Shown in pieces: positions 11,064 through 23,944 of a stretch of 64,000 bases of DNA. Under the pieces are notes generated by a model. The model did no database searches and was not told the origin of the DNA. It was given only the letters and a program-made list of their open reading frames with translations. Both the position numbers and the translations under genes were made by a program. How positions within the stretch are numbered: the stretch's first letter is position 1; every line of letters starts with the position of its first letter. Source of the DNA: Morinoia aosen (Eukaryota > Arthropoda > Malacostraca > Amphipoda > Talitridae); the NCBI GenBank assembly GCA_030386875.1, contig CM059564.1, forward strand, positions 65,081,936 to 65,145,935, given 5' to 3'.

Positions 11064-14000
11064 GCCCTCCAAGTGTCCTCTAAAGAAATTGAAAGTCCCG
11101 AGAAATCAATAAAAAAAACATGAAGCTAAAAAAGAATGGACATTTGAAAAACGTTCGTAACCATCAACAGTGCGCCGTCAATAACTAAATACCGTCATTC
11201 ATTGTACAATTTACAGCTGATGGCGTGCCACGGAACTTGTAGCGAAGGTGACTTGCGTCGCTTGCGCACGGCTGCAAGCAAAAAATTAATCAGCAACGCC
11301 GATGCGGGATGTTTTGCGGGCGTCATCAGAGCTGATGAAATGGAGATCAGCGTCGTCCACCAGATTTGTTTTTGTCTGTCCAACCCTGATATTTGGTTGA
11401 TCCTCACCCAAACTTTGCCACATAAAAAACTCAGTATTTGTCCAGATTTCATCTGGGAAAGGCCAAATTTAGAATTTTTGGGGCAAAAAAAATTGATCAG
11501 ACAAGCCTGCTGGCGATGCAAAGTTGAGTAAACTAAGCTATCTGATCGATGGCGGCTACCAGGAGCCGCTAGCGCAGCCTGAGATCGTGCCTCGCGTGCC
11601 TGGCATTGCTGTGTGAGTAGACCCCAGACACTTCGCCTCCACATCACGGTGTTTGTAGCATCAAATGGTACTAGAGAGCAATATTAGAAGGAGGTATCAA
11701 TTACAATGTTTCTCGCTTTTTATGGAAGAGTTAGTTTGAAGTGGGTTATCTACGCACGCACAGAGAGGGAAAAAATAGTGTTACGTGATGCACAGAATAC
11801 ATTTTGACTTATTAAACAATATCTGAATATTTAAAAAGTCGCAGGTAGGAAATTAATTAAAGGATAACGATTACGACTACAGAAAGGTTATAGGTAACAA
11901 AACTGTTGGTATAATAAATAATTCAGTTTAATAGATATGTAAGAGAAAGAATTACACATTCTCTATTCCGTATTTCATAATCAATTTTGTGTTTTAAAAA
12001 TGCCATAAAGTTACGTATGATTTTGTGACTTTCCGTATTAAATAGCATACGTATGAAATATGAGAACACATGTTGAAAATGTTTCTCAGGAGAAGCATAT
12101 TTCAAATATTCCAACAGAACATTCACAAGTCAGGTGCAGAACCCCACACTGCTCACGTACACGCAAAAGGGCCCAATACGCGGAGCGTTGCATTTCAAGG
12201 GAGCAACTTCCATAGAGCCGACGAGACCTGGCTAAAGGAACACAGCTCCAGACGCCGGAGTGACCAGTTCCAGCATCTCTGTAGTGACGTTCATGCGCTG
12301 GCACCTGGCCAATCCAGGGAGGGTTTTTATGCAGGTGCTGCAAGGGTGCGAACACCGGAGTGACGTTGCAGGCGCCTTCAATAGTCGAGATCATTTTCTT
12401 AGAATAATGCTCGGACGCAGACGTTCCTCACCTTCTGATATTTCACTCACTAGAACTTGGCGTCTCAGGTAAATTTTTATCAGCCTTGTAATATGATAGT
12501 CAAGAGGAATATCTGGTGTTGAGAATCATGGTTTCGAATTATTTCAACGTCATTTTAGCGTAAATAGTAATTTTCCCTCGGCACAGTTGGGCGGCAGTCC
12601 ATTTATGCTGTTGACATCTATAGCAGGACAATACTCACGGCAAAGACCACCTTGCATCCCGTTCAACATCCTCAAATTTCTCAATAATTAGTCGTACTTG
12701 TCACGCGGTTCAAAATAAAATCCCTTCAACTTGAACGTCTCATCAATAAGAATAGAACTCGATCATACGCAATACGCATTTATCAACGTTGAAAAATAAC
12801 ATTTTTCCTAATTTTAATAAACATTCCTGGTATTTTTGCAGATAGTTTTTGCGTAAAATTACCTGAAAAATTCAATAGCATATCAACCCTTAAATGGAGT
12901 GAACAAATGTAAAAATGGCAGACCCAGCAGCAATGCGCACACAGCAACTGGACTATCACTGCAGTGATCTAGAAATTGGTGAAGTTTTGCAAGTTCTTTT
13001 CCGAGAGAACAGTGCGCGAGTAAACAAGCAAATCTAAGCTGAATCTGCAAGCATCAAGAGCATAGACTTCACAGCCTAATAACGCCTCGCGTCGGTCAGG
13101 TAGCCTGGAACTTACGCGATAAAGGGAGCCCCGAAGTGTAACTCGGGTACTTTGCTGTCTGATAAACACCAGCGAGTACTAGACAAGATCTGCAGAAAAG
13201 GTTACTCAACGCATTGCATAAAATGCCAACTCGCGCCTCTAGCTACCAAAGAAGTTATAAAAGAACCTCATCTATTGTTGAAGCTATTTGAAAATGTAAA
13301 TTAAGAAATAAAGTCTAATCGGGTATAGCGCAGGTTGTCAGAAATCCTACATTCGTCTGAAGGTGGATTCATTAGTCGCAATTTCTTCAAATATACTGTA
13401 ATATCCTGTAAGAATTTTTGATTGTATTCAGATTTTTAATTTGCTTTGTTTCCAATTGATTAATTTTTTTGCGCGAAACTCCGTTCCATATAACAACTCA
13501 GAGATGGTAAAGTTCAGCTGTTTCAGCTGACGCATATCGCCACAAAAGGAAGAGTTTCATGATCATTTTGAAATAACGCAAATTATGAAAATAAAAAAAT
13601 GGCAATGGTGATACTTTCATTAAATGTCGCTGCATCGGCAACTCAAGCAAGGCACAAAAAGGATCGAATCAAATGTCATCCTAAGCTTAACAATGCGCAG
13701 AAAAACTCCGAGAAAATAGTAGGTTCTTCAATGCATGTCACTCATGCAAATACGATCAAATGCCCCAGAAAATGCGAACACCGTCGTAAGCAAACCCAAT
13801 CACTAACCTACCCCTCTCCTTCTAAGATATCAATTGGGTTGGGAATCCCAACCCACATATCTATGTTCTTGGGACCAGTGCTTGTACTCCATTTTTATTT
13901 AAAACAGCAAAACTAAATATATTCTTCTGAATTAGTACGTATATGAGCTAAAAGAAATTTGTATGTACAACACGACAAAGTATATATAGGCACAGCGTGA

Positions 14001-14149
14001 AACGTACCAGGCTAGTCGTCCAAACATTTTGCACAAAAGTTACTGCTCAAAATATACGTCTAATCACACGATAAGAGCTATGCTTACAAATTCCTCGGGG
14101 TCACATTTTGCTCTGACACGAGTACTTGATAAAGAGGCACGTGGTATTA
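11064..14149. other. Intergenic sequence with GC-richer patches
   Basis: Patches at 11200-11640 and 12130-12400 are GC-richer and keep frames open on both strands, but no domain or splice structure is recognised. They could be old exon or transposon relics. The rest is AT-rich and featureless. Confidence 0.4.
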
Positions 14150-14430
14150 AGGGACCAGCATATGTGAAGCAGCCGTTTTCTTGTGTGAAAACGTTCTGAT
14201 AAGTGCACCAGCATTCGTGAAGCAGCAGTTTTCTTGTGTTAAAATGAACGTTCTGATAAGTGCCCTAACATTTGTGAAAGAGCTGATTTATGTGTTAAAG
14301 CGAACGATCTGATAAGTGCACCAGCATTTGTGAAAAAGCTTATTCCTTGTGTTAAAGCGAACGATCTGATAAGTGCACCAGCATTTGTGAAAGAGCCGTT
14401 TTCTTGTGGTAAAACGAACGACCTGATACA
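14150..14430. repeat. 57-bp minisatellite, about 5 diverged copies
   Basis: The block CTGATAAGTG recurs at 14196, 14253, 14309 and 14366, with a degenerate CCTGATACAC at 14422: spacing 57, 56, 57, 57. Units carry CACCAGCATTTGTGAA and TTTTCTTGTGTTAAA. An eroded first unit starts near 14150. Confidence 0.9.
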
Positions 14431-14714
14431 CGCGGCGCGTGACTATTGATGGTTGTGAGAGTGACTACTTATTTGTCCTTTACTCCTACACAGATGGCTA
14501 AACAGGATTGGCATCTGACGACACTGAGGTTTGGCAGCAACTCGAGAGTACGCTATTCGGCTTGTCTCAATCGCCATTTTATAATGCGCAGTCAATCCTC
14601 GCGTTATGAGTATATATGACTTTTTGGGAACCTCAAATTATTAGGATCAAAATAGGTGTCAGTAATAACTTGATCCAAGCATCGTACTAGTTCAATGCGA
14701 ACAATAAATTTTAC

Positions 14715-14924
14715 CTGCATAAGTTGTGGTTCGCATAAGACAATGTTGTACAACTCAAAGATCGTCTGTATTTCAGATATATCCCAAAGAACGTCAGTTA
14801 AGTAGGCTCCTCGCCCCATTTTTCTCCCCGAGAGCTGCGGTGCTATCGTTGGGGCACCGTCAGCAAACAGCACGAAGCGCGTAAGAAACTCCGTCGCATC
14901 TGACCCATGAAAAATTACGCATGA
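14715..14924 (-). CDS. Candidate internal exon, PARP-like ADP-ribosyltransferase core
   Basis: Read on minus, a good acceptor (TTTTTGCTTTCAG, AG ending at 14925) is followed by 210 bp open in one frame, then ATGCAG with a GTAAAA donor beginning at 14714. Both junctions are phase 0, so 70 residues are encoded. The translation has CVIFHGSDATEF near its start, PTIAPQ at about 25-30, KMGRGAYLTD at 35-44 and NIVLCE at 60-65. In PARP catalytic domains the NAD-binding HGS, the GKGIYFAD strand about 30 residues later, and a following LLxEV strand occur in this order and spacing. No flanking PARP exons are recognised nearby, so it may be an exon of a gene with long introns, or an orphan or pseudogene fragment. 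The Y in GRGAY is kept; the catalytic Glu would lie in a later exon. Confidence 0.5.
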
Positions 14925-17182
14925 CTGAAAGCAAAAATGCCCCACACATCTTCAAACAAAAACGCTTTCTCCATAAGGAAGTTGGCAGAAACATAAAATA
15001 ACCATTATGAGCGTAATTAATACCAGAACTGATTGGAAAACGTTCAGAGGGTTGAGAAAATGAAGGAGATCAGTTTCTAAACTTTCAGCAAGAAAATTTG
15101 TAAGAAGTGTTTAACCTTGGAGTCTGGACGCCACGAATGACGCATGCTGCTGAAGCAAAACATGCTCGACTCATGAAACGCGTGCACAAAAACTCCTAAA
15201 GAGGCGCGGTGTTTGATAGACGAGAAACTTCCCTGATGGAATGAGAAGCCTCGACTTGGGCAGGAAAACTGACCTTTGAAGTGACAGGTGCAGACACTAA
15301 GGTCACTAAAAACTTCCAGAATACGGCAGACTTTAAAGTTACACGATAAGGTCATACTAAATAATGAACATTATTGATCGCCAGATTTAGAAGGAGAATA
15401 GAGAACCATAACATTTGTGATCGATCACCTCTCGGAAGAGGGTACGTTCTTTATGTGGGGGCAGTAATTAGATTGAAGTTTTCAGATGGCCTCTGCGTGG
15501 CTTTGTGTACGGCTGCACGTTGTTCGTCTGTGTGGGCCCGCACGCAACTGCGCTAGATCGTCCGTACAATTGCACTCGGAGGTATAAATACAGTGATCAA
15601 ATATATTAAATTAAAATACATTTTTATATTTGCGTTCGCTATTTTATCATTATATGCCTATGCAACGATTCAAAAGGTCATGAACATGAAATAGTTTTTA
15701 ATTCCTTCACACATTTTAAAATCGAGCCTTTACTTGAAAGTTCGTTGAACTATGAAATGCAACGAATTGAACTTTAGTCGACTAATTAGTCGACTAACCT
15801 TCACACAAATATACGATTACCAGTTAGAAGCGTCGAACGTCTTTTTGTTCCTTAAATCCTTCGCAGGATAAAGAATTAGAGCAGATTTCACTTTAAAGCG
15901 TCTGTAGCTCAATAGTGCAAGGTTGGTAAAAATAACCAAAATTTATTTCACTCGAAGAAATAAGCCTGATAAATGAAAAGAGTTTAGTATGTATAAAAAA
16001 GTTTCTTCCGAAATTAATCTCCCAGTGTATTTCATGATTAGCGCCTTCATGAAATACACTAAAGAGGACCCGATAGTTTGCTCCGTAAGAAAAGGAATGG
16101 TAAGTATTGAAGCAGCAAAAGGCCAGATTTACTTATTGCAGAACACAATGCAACCCAATAGTAAGTCTTGAGGTATGAATATTTCATAAAAGAATTTGGG
16201 TTACTGACATGAGCTCAGTCATAAATTCAAACTTCGTTACATCGGATCCTTCATGATCAGATGACTGAGAACGACAGGCTGAATAGAAAGCTTGCATTCA
16301 GGCAGCTTAAAATCGCAAAATGATAAGTTGGTCTCCCTATGAAAATGAGTTGATAGCCCAACTGAACATTGTAACTCGTTCAAAAAAAATGAACGCCGAT
16401 AAATATTAGTAATCAACTCTCATATATTAGTGGACGATGATGTACCCATATTATCAACGCCTTAACATTAAAAAATAACCAAATTTGCACATTCGGCAAG
16501 CGCTAACTTGACGCACATCTCGTAAACACAAAGCGTATAGCCCAAGCACTCTGTGAAACGCCCGACCTTTACTCGCCAGCTCACCCGAACGAGAATGCTA
16601 GAGCCTTGTTTGACACTTGCAGTTTTTCACAGGCAGAACTGCTGGCTATTAGGACCCTTTAATCGAGCACAACTACCAGTCTTGCCCCTCGCTGGGGTGT
16701 ACTTGCGGACTTCAAGCATCCGACTTACTTGTGACCCCACGAAAGTTTGAAGGCAGAGTTCAAACTTCCGGCGTGTTCTAGAGCCGTCCTTCGTAATTGC
16801 GCAAAATAAGGGGAACGTGAGCTGGAGCTGGAGGGCTTTTGTGACTGTAAGAGCTCAATGAAAAACATGAAATGAAATGAGTTTTGCATTGAGTGAACAC
16901 TAAACACGAGTGAAGTGCGGAGAAAAATCAGTAGATCAATTGAAATCTCGTTCGAATCGTAAATGTTCTTCCGTAGCATTGGGAAAAAATCGCACCCAAT
17001 GTACAGTCAGGATTCAGTTCCTCATCTCGATATGAACACAACTGCAGAAAGTAATAAAAACTTCAGATATCAAAATAAACCCTGGCACGGTCTTGTACGT
17101 AAACACAGATACACATACGTTAATACCAGAACGAGTGCATGCAGGAACATTTCGGAAACTATGTGCGTCTACGCTGGCTTAA
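14925..17182. other. Intergenic or intronic sequence
   Basis: No further exons are recognised around the PARP-like exon. Contains the doubled palindrome at 15774. Open frames here (for example minus 15077-15355) have no recognisable domain. Confidence 0.4.
15774..15797. repeat. 24-bp perfect palindrome made of two 12-bp palindromes
   Basis: TTAGTCGACTAA occurs twice back to back. Each half is self-complementary and so is the whole, so it is both a direct and an inverted repeat. Confidence 0.9.
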
Positions 17183-17830
17183 GTGCGCGTTTCCACACCA
17201 GTGCAGGTGCGCGTTTCAACACCAGCGCAGGTGCGCGTTTCCACACCAGCGCAGGTGCGCGTTTCTACACCAGCGCAGGTGCGCGTTTCCACACCAGCGC
17301 AGGTGCGCGTTTCTACACCAGCGCAGGTGCGCGTTTCTACACCAGCGCAGGTGCGCGTTTCTACACCAGCGCAGGTGCGCGTTTCCACACCAGCGCAGGT
17401 GCGCGTTTCCACACCAGCGCAGGTGCGCGTTTCCACACCAGCGCAGGTGCGCGTTTCCACACCAGCGCAGGTGCGCGTTTCCACACCAGCGCAGGTGCGC
17501 GTTTCAACACCAGCGCAGGTGCGCGTTTCCACACCAGCGCAGGTGCGCGTTTCCACACCAGCGCAGGTGCGCGTTTCAACATCAGCGCAGGTGCGCGTTT
17601 CAACATCAGCGCAGGTGCGCGTTTCAACACCAGCGCAGGTGCGCGTTTCCACACCAGCGCAGGTGCGCGTTTCAACATCAGCGCAGGTGCGCGTTTCAAC
17701 ACCAGCGCAGGTGCGCGTTTCAACATCAGCGCAGGTGCGCGTTTCAACACCAGCGCAGGTGCGCGTTTCAACATCAGCGCGAATGCGCGTTTTAACACCA
17801 GCGCAGGTGAGTGTTTCTACACCAGGACAA
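17183..17830. repeat. 24-bp minisatellite, about 27 copies
   Basis: Units of the form GTGCGCGTTTCCACACCAGC plus GCAG repeat head to tail. Two sites vary: TTTC followed by C/T/A, and CACC versus CATC. The right end decays (GCGAATGCG, GGTGAGTG, GGACAAATG). All three plus frames and two minus frames are open, because 24 is a multiple of 3 and the unit has no stop. One plus frame with an ATG at 16963 runs 301 codons to 17868 and encodes FHTSAGAR-type octapeptides. Another, from 17183, encodes VSTPAQVR. The array is GC-rich in AT-rich surroundings. Translation is unproven, so I annotate DNA rather than a gene. Confidence 0.95.
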
Positions 17831-18494
17831 ATGCGGGCGCTAAAACCAACAGTATAAAGTTGATTTGATCAAAACGCAAATTGAATAAAAAAATTTTATG
17901 CTCAAGTTTTTCCAGCCACGGCAATGTGTCCTCAGAGTAGAATTCTGTCACATATACTTCATGGCACACATGATTTTCTTAACTTTCAGTAGTTCATAGC
18001 AAGTAACAGATGCATGCCTATGCAAATTAAGATTAATGCAAGCTGAGGTCCTACGGAAACAATGTCAGTGATAAAGGACATGAAATGTTAGAATATCATG
18101 TCAAATAGTAACCCTGTTTCAAATCTGTAATTATAACACAAATTACTGATTCAGATATACATATATACAGTACCTAATTTTCTATCTTTTTTTCAGTTAA
18201 TATCCAATTCATTAGGGTGCTTTCTAAATACAAATGATTTATGTTTTACATTACTCAGAAACAATTGGCCCGATGCGTTTATGGTATCGATAAAACTATT
18301 TAATAAAACCATTTAAGAAAAGAACAAAAGCTAAATTCAAGTAACATTTTATGATGTTAGCTTTTAGTAAAACAACGTAAGATGTGTCGAAAATTCAACC
18401 CCTAAGTTTCGTAAGTCTTTAATTACAACAAGTGCAAACTAATCAGAAATTGAATGAAATTTCTAAAGTATAACAGAATTCAAAGCAAGAGAAA
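17831..18494. other. AT-rich intergenic sequence
   Basis: Nothing recognised. Confidence 0.5.
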
Positions 18495-18614
18495 ATGATC
18501 GCCATCAAAGAAGTGGAGTTCACTTTCACAGAACTGCGGCCATCAGACGCTAGTGACGAGCAGAGCGACGAGTGCATAGATTTCACCCTTTGCAAAAATA
18601 CAGCTAACCCCTGA
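18495..18614 (+). CDS. Possible small ORF or exon, 39 residues, acidic
   Basis: ATG at 18495 in an AAA-ATG context opens a frame that begins MIAIKEVEFTFTELRPSD, continues through an acidic ASDEQSDECIDFT stretch and ends at TGA 18612-18614. Its balanced composition and acidic run look more protein-like than the surrounding DNA. No homolog is recognised. It may be a small-peptide gene, an exon relic or chance. Confidence 0.25.
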   Translation: MIAIKEVEFTFTELRPSDASDEQSDECIDFTLCKNTANP

Positions 18615-21600
18615 CTGTGCCATCCTCACTGTAGTAGTTCGTGATTCCAGCATTTTGGACTATAAAATGGGGAAAGGCATTTTCTTATACATTGTTTTCA
18701 TAGTAAAAATTTGAAGCAGCTGGCAAAGTTACAATTTTTTTATAGCCTAAATGAAAGGAATATTAATTATAATTATCTGTATATTTTAAATAAATGAAAC
18801 AGACTCGATCTAATCAGCAAATACCAATTGAAAACTGTCAGCAATTAAGACATTTAAATAGCATCAAAAGCCTACGTGTAAAACCCGAGCAGCTAACTTG
18901 GCATTCATTACTGCTTCCCTCTTTTGAATGACGTGCGTTGTCCGAAATGTCTGAGAGCTTACGGGTCTTGTTGCGAGAGTAACTCGTCGGTCAGACGTCT
19001 CGGCAGTGAAAACCCTGCATGCATGCAGTGTTTACCATAACGCATTTGCTATCTTTACTGAATGTGTTATAAGACTTTTGCAAGCGATGACTTTCACGTG
19101 TTCATTTTCTTCGATTTTGCATTACGTTCAAACCAATTGAGGAAGTTTAACAGTAGTGAAACTTTGGTTCGTCGGGACCAGAGTTAAGTAAAATAACCAA
19201 AACACATGCCATTGAAAGAGGAACGCTAGGGTATTATACATCATTGCTGACCTCAACTAAGTTCCGAGGTAGGCCCATGCACAACTAAATTGTACGGGCG
19301 AAAGCCCGTACAAGTCTGAAGACTGCGTTGCGAGGCGCCAAACAGGTTCTGCTGCAGTGACATAAACATTGCTAAGCCTTGAAATTAGCGAGGCGGCTCC
19401 CGCAAGCCACCACGGCAAGAATCGTTCAACAATAAATGCCTACTTCGGGCGCGCACGTGTCTCAGCTCGCACCAGGCTGGAGAGATTCTCACAGGCAGAC
19501 TACACTGACTTTCGAACATCCGTATCCTCCACCAGGAGCGGCCGACTTTTAATATGTGCTGACCTGAATGGTGTCCCTTGCTCAAATTTTTGAAGGGAAC
19601 TTACCCCGATATACGAACGCGTCATACTCAGATTTTGGGCTCCCATGACTAAGAAACTTTCCCAACTCAACCCGGAAGTGTAATACGAAGCATTTTTCAT
19701 CAGAAGAAATATAGGTAGGATGTACGAAATAATGCTTTAATACTTGATCTAAAATGTTCCAATACTATCATGAGATTACAAGCAACTAAAAACGACACAA
19801 GGTCAGTTGCTCAAAGTCATTCCAATGACCAACCTCTTGAAGTTCAATTACGTATACCAACACAGGAGTGTCATAAATGAACGATATTAAAACAAAGCCA
19901 TAATTATAAGGGAGCAGTGAGCAAAAAGTGACTGCACAAGCTATTGATGTGTACATGGAAGGAGGCAACCTTGAAGCTACCCAGGTGAGCAGACCCACGT
20001 GCAGGCCGCGCCAGGGCTGCTCATCGGGGCGGGTCTTCCGTGCAGCAAAACATCGGCCCAACATCTCAGTGATCCGAGCTGGTAGGAATTCTCGAGCGTA
20101 ACCTACTAGAGGAACGCTGCGGTCACCGTACACCAACCGTTAAATCAACTCGAACATCGCTTTCTTAACTCATTGGAAAACAAGAACACACAAACGATCA
20201 GCGATTTACAGAGCACTATTTTAAACAATCCTCAACATATACTGATAAAAATTTGCCCCAGTAATTGAACATATATAATGCTTTATTCAAGTGCTAAATA
20301 CCGGAATAATTTACATCCGTAGAAGTCGAAGTCTGGAAAAGATGCGTAACTCGAAGGCCGACAGCATCGAAGAACAGATGTGGCTGGTGAAATGCATGCA
20401 CCCAATGACATGAATGCAAAACGCGAGAGTAAAACAAAAGTAGGTCCGTTGAAAAATCGAGCCACAGAGCATTGAAAAGCACGTAAATTCAAACGAATTA
20501 TCAGAGGGTAACCATAACTGTAGCTCTAATATTCGTGCACCATGTTCCCACGATGCATTCGACCCCCCGATGAGACCAACCAAGCGATGAAGTATCGCAT
20601 TTACCGAGCGTTTCCAATTACACGGACCGGCGGTGATTTTAAAAATGATACAACAATGTTATTTCTTGAACATTGATTATGATAAAGTCCTTTTTCAAAG
20701 TAGAGTTATCATTACAAAATGAAGCTTACTTTATTTATTTAGAAGATAGAAAAATTCAACGAATAAAAATTGGCTAAAACCACGTCACCAGTGTCAGCAT
20801 ATTATGAGCATATCAAAACAATATTCAGAACAGTAAAACAGCCGAATCAATGCAGTGTTCCATGGACATCAACAATACCTCCGCTAAATACTAATTAACA
20901 ATACACGAGTGATAGTTTCAGCAATGGCCCCATGGTATTCGTGGCGCTGCTTAAGACTGCTTGATCAGCAACTCTACGTCCACGAAATAAAGTGATGGAC
21001 ACAGATACAATATTATTAAACAATATAATTTGTTGATTGTTTTTCTTGCATATACTGCTCTGAAAAAATTGCATTAAGAATTAAAATTTTATCATACCGA
21101 GTATTCATCTTTTTTTTCACATCAACGTCCTTCTGAAAAGAGTTGCTACCATTTAAAAGTGAAAGTAATAACAAATATTCGAGAACACCGATTCTCCAGA
21201 TATTAATGAGGATTAGAAAAGGAGAAGCACGTACGCATCTTGTAAACAAACTGTGCGCGCGTGCACAAACTATTTGATTGAAAATGAAACAATACATGAT
21301 CGAAAACGTTCACCATTGACGCTAAAGAATTTCCTTTTAATGAAACTGAAGAAGAGCGAATTTATGATGTCTATAAACTAGAGGGAAAATCTATTAGTTT
21401 CATTCAGTGGAAACCCATAATCTTCGGAACAGCTGTTGAAAGTTATTTAAAATGACCGTCAGTGGCATTCGCAAGAGCGGTATAAATGAATGGGATTAGG
21501 TAAAGTTTAACAAGGAGGACAAGAGACGAAGAGACCAGTGCAGCGGGCTGTGAACGCCGTACGCAGGCCTTCAGTGGAGAGCAAGCGAGCCAGAGAAATA

Positions 21601-23944
21601 CTCAAAGCAGCTGTACAAGATAAACGTTTCTTGAACAGGTACTTCCGACTCTAAATTTGTGGTAAGTGAAACTTTAGTGATGGATGGCTCCTCTCTAAGT
21701 GCACGGACGAGGGGATGAAACATATATCGATTTGCTATCGCGAAGAGCCCAGAAATAGAACGTTCCCAAGTTAAGGTTCCAAAATTCCACAAAGCACAAT
21801 CTCGTTCATTTTCTTCCATCAGAATGTTTAATGTTCAATTTTTAATCTTATCAGAAACGAGTAAACTATTTCATTGATTGTTGGCCTAGGGCTTGATCAT
21901 CAAAATCTGATGGCAAAAATAACATACCAAATTTAAACACGAATTAACAATCATGACGGCTAATTCCCACTAAAAAATTTGTCGGAGTTGCAATTATAAC
22001 CGGGCATCACCAAGAACATTAGCAGCTTGTACAATAATTCACGGAATACATCGAACTCGGATGAAAAAAATCGCCAGCTGTACCCTTAAAATCTCCAAAG
22101 TTGAATTAAGCAGCTAGAGGAACGAATATGGGATGCTGAGCCACCAGCTTCATGTAGGGCGAGGTCTGCATTCGAAAGCGCAAGGTGCTGGTAAACCTCT
22201 CTCGTTCTCCCCAGTAACGGCACAAACTGAATCCTCATATTGAATCGTTGCACAAATTGAGCCCTTTAGAGACTTTATTGATATGCATTGTTTGAGGAAT
22301 CAATAAAGAAGCTGGTCTCAAACGCTGGATGGGGGGCGAGGTCTGCGGGCGCACGTGAAGGCGAGCTGCAGCGAGGTCAGAGGCAAACATTGTCCTGTCT
22401 GACTGAGCGCACGAGTGATCTACGATTGGACAGATTTATTCTTGGAGCAGGCACGGTGAGGTTAGGGCGGACGCAGAAAAATGGAACTGATTGACTGGAG
22501 ACGCACCCAGTTAAAAGTAGTGCCTACACGCCGAATGATTCACTCGCCGGGAGAAAATGGACTCTAAAAAGGAAAAATGAATACACTCACATAAGGCCCT
22601 TGGTTGAAATGTCAGTCATCCTTTTACGATGGAGGAGGGTTGAAAATTCAGAAAGTGAAGCCTTCCTTCAAAGCAACTCAACTGAAGAAAAAGAGGAAAC
22701 GAGGTTCACAAACAGCATTATTGAGTTCAGAAGAACAAAATAACGAAAAATAAGCACGCAGATGAACGAATTGTGAGATTCCTCCGCCTTCTAGTAACCA
22801 AGTTCCCACAACATTTGTACCAACTTTACGGCGACGATCTTGAGAAGATCAAGACTATATTCGGGACTTGGCTGTAATTTCAGCATTATACGACTGAGGA
22901 AGTGTTTCTGTAATGAGATGGGCGCGGACCTGGGCAAGAGAATGTGCTCGTGGCATCGCCAGGTCAGCAGAGGCATATGACTCGCCGCTTGAGCGTTCGT
23001 AATGGACGGAGGTTCGCTTTCGAAGTCGCCGGTCACACAATCGGTACGCTAAGTGTTCGACAGTGATTCAACGAACAGATCAATTTCAGCTTCCACTACG
23101 ACGCTAAAGAAACTGCAGTGATACGAATATTATAAGATAAAAACTTTTTCCAATTCTAAATGCGTATATATTTCAAGCAAACTATTTTGTGTAGAAAAAA
23201 TCTACTCCCATGGGAATTTGAAAGCTTACGACGACGAAGTCGTAAACTATAAAAACTGCGATTAAATGAGTTGAAGCTGACGACAGATCGAATGACTCTC
23301 ATAAACTCAGACCCCACCCGAAAATCCTGTAAATTACGATTGCGACTTCGCCATCCTACACGACGTAGCAGCGATTCCCTCTCTTACTGCTAAACATCTG
23401 TTTTGATCAGAGTTATGGGTAAAGTTGGACTCGCTTGCTAAAGACAAAGGGCAGCAAAAAGCACAATGCTACAGGGCAAAAAGCCATGACTCGAACAAAA
23501 GACAATGAAGATTCGCTAAAAAGACACGCAGTCATTAAAAAGAGAAGGTGAAAGAGTTGAAAAGATATTCAGTGCTACACGGGGAGTTTGAATCATATTC
23601 CTATATTGGCAACTAAGTAATCAAATCCATCATTCACAAGCCGGTCTGAAAATCATGGCGCAGTTACATCCTAAAAGACTGAACCCTTGCTGAACTGCAT
23701 TCATGGTACTTTTAGTATTTGATTTTCAATTCGCCTGTAATTCATACCACTGCAAAAACTATTAAACAATCAATGAATGAAAAATACAGAATGAGGATGA
23801 AGAAATTCATACGGTTGCGATAACCTGTACAGAAAAAAGCGAGTAGGCTAAATTTATCAGAATTAACGACAGGCGAAAAATGACACCTTAACGAAGAGTA
23901 ACAAAAACTTCAGGCATACACAGAGACAAATTAGAATTCAAGTT
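18615..23944. other. Intergenic sequence with scattered GC-richer patches
   Basis: Patches at 19370-19590, 19960-20130 (minus frame with a GYAREFLPARITEML segment), 22130-22490 and 22880-23050 are GC-richer and partly open but match nothing I recognise. A GAAA hairpin is listed separately. The remainder is AT-rich. Confidence 0.4.
19290..19313. repeat. Perfect 10-bp hairpin capped by GAAA
   Basis: TTGTACGGGC (19290-19299), GAAA loop, GCCCGTACAA (19304-19313). On the plus strand the loop is a GNRA-type tetraloop, so the transcript would be very stable. Confidence 0.85.

Noticed and set aside
11195..11647. 150-codon minus frame overlapping a 109-codon plus frame
   Set aside because: No recognisable domain on either strand and no splice structure; more likely a GC-richer relic.
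17183..17830. CRISPR array
   Set aside because: Units are contiguous 24-bp tandem copies with no unique spacers, in eukaryotic DNA.
16963..17868. 301-codon ATG-initiated frame across the 24-bp array as a repetitive protein gene
   Set aside because: All three plus frames and two minus frames are open across the same DNA because the unit length is a multiple of three without stops. No signal peptide, splice or composition evidence singles out one frame.
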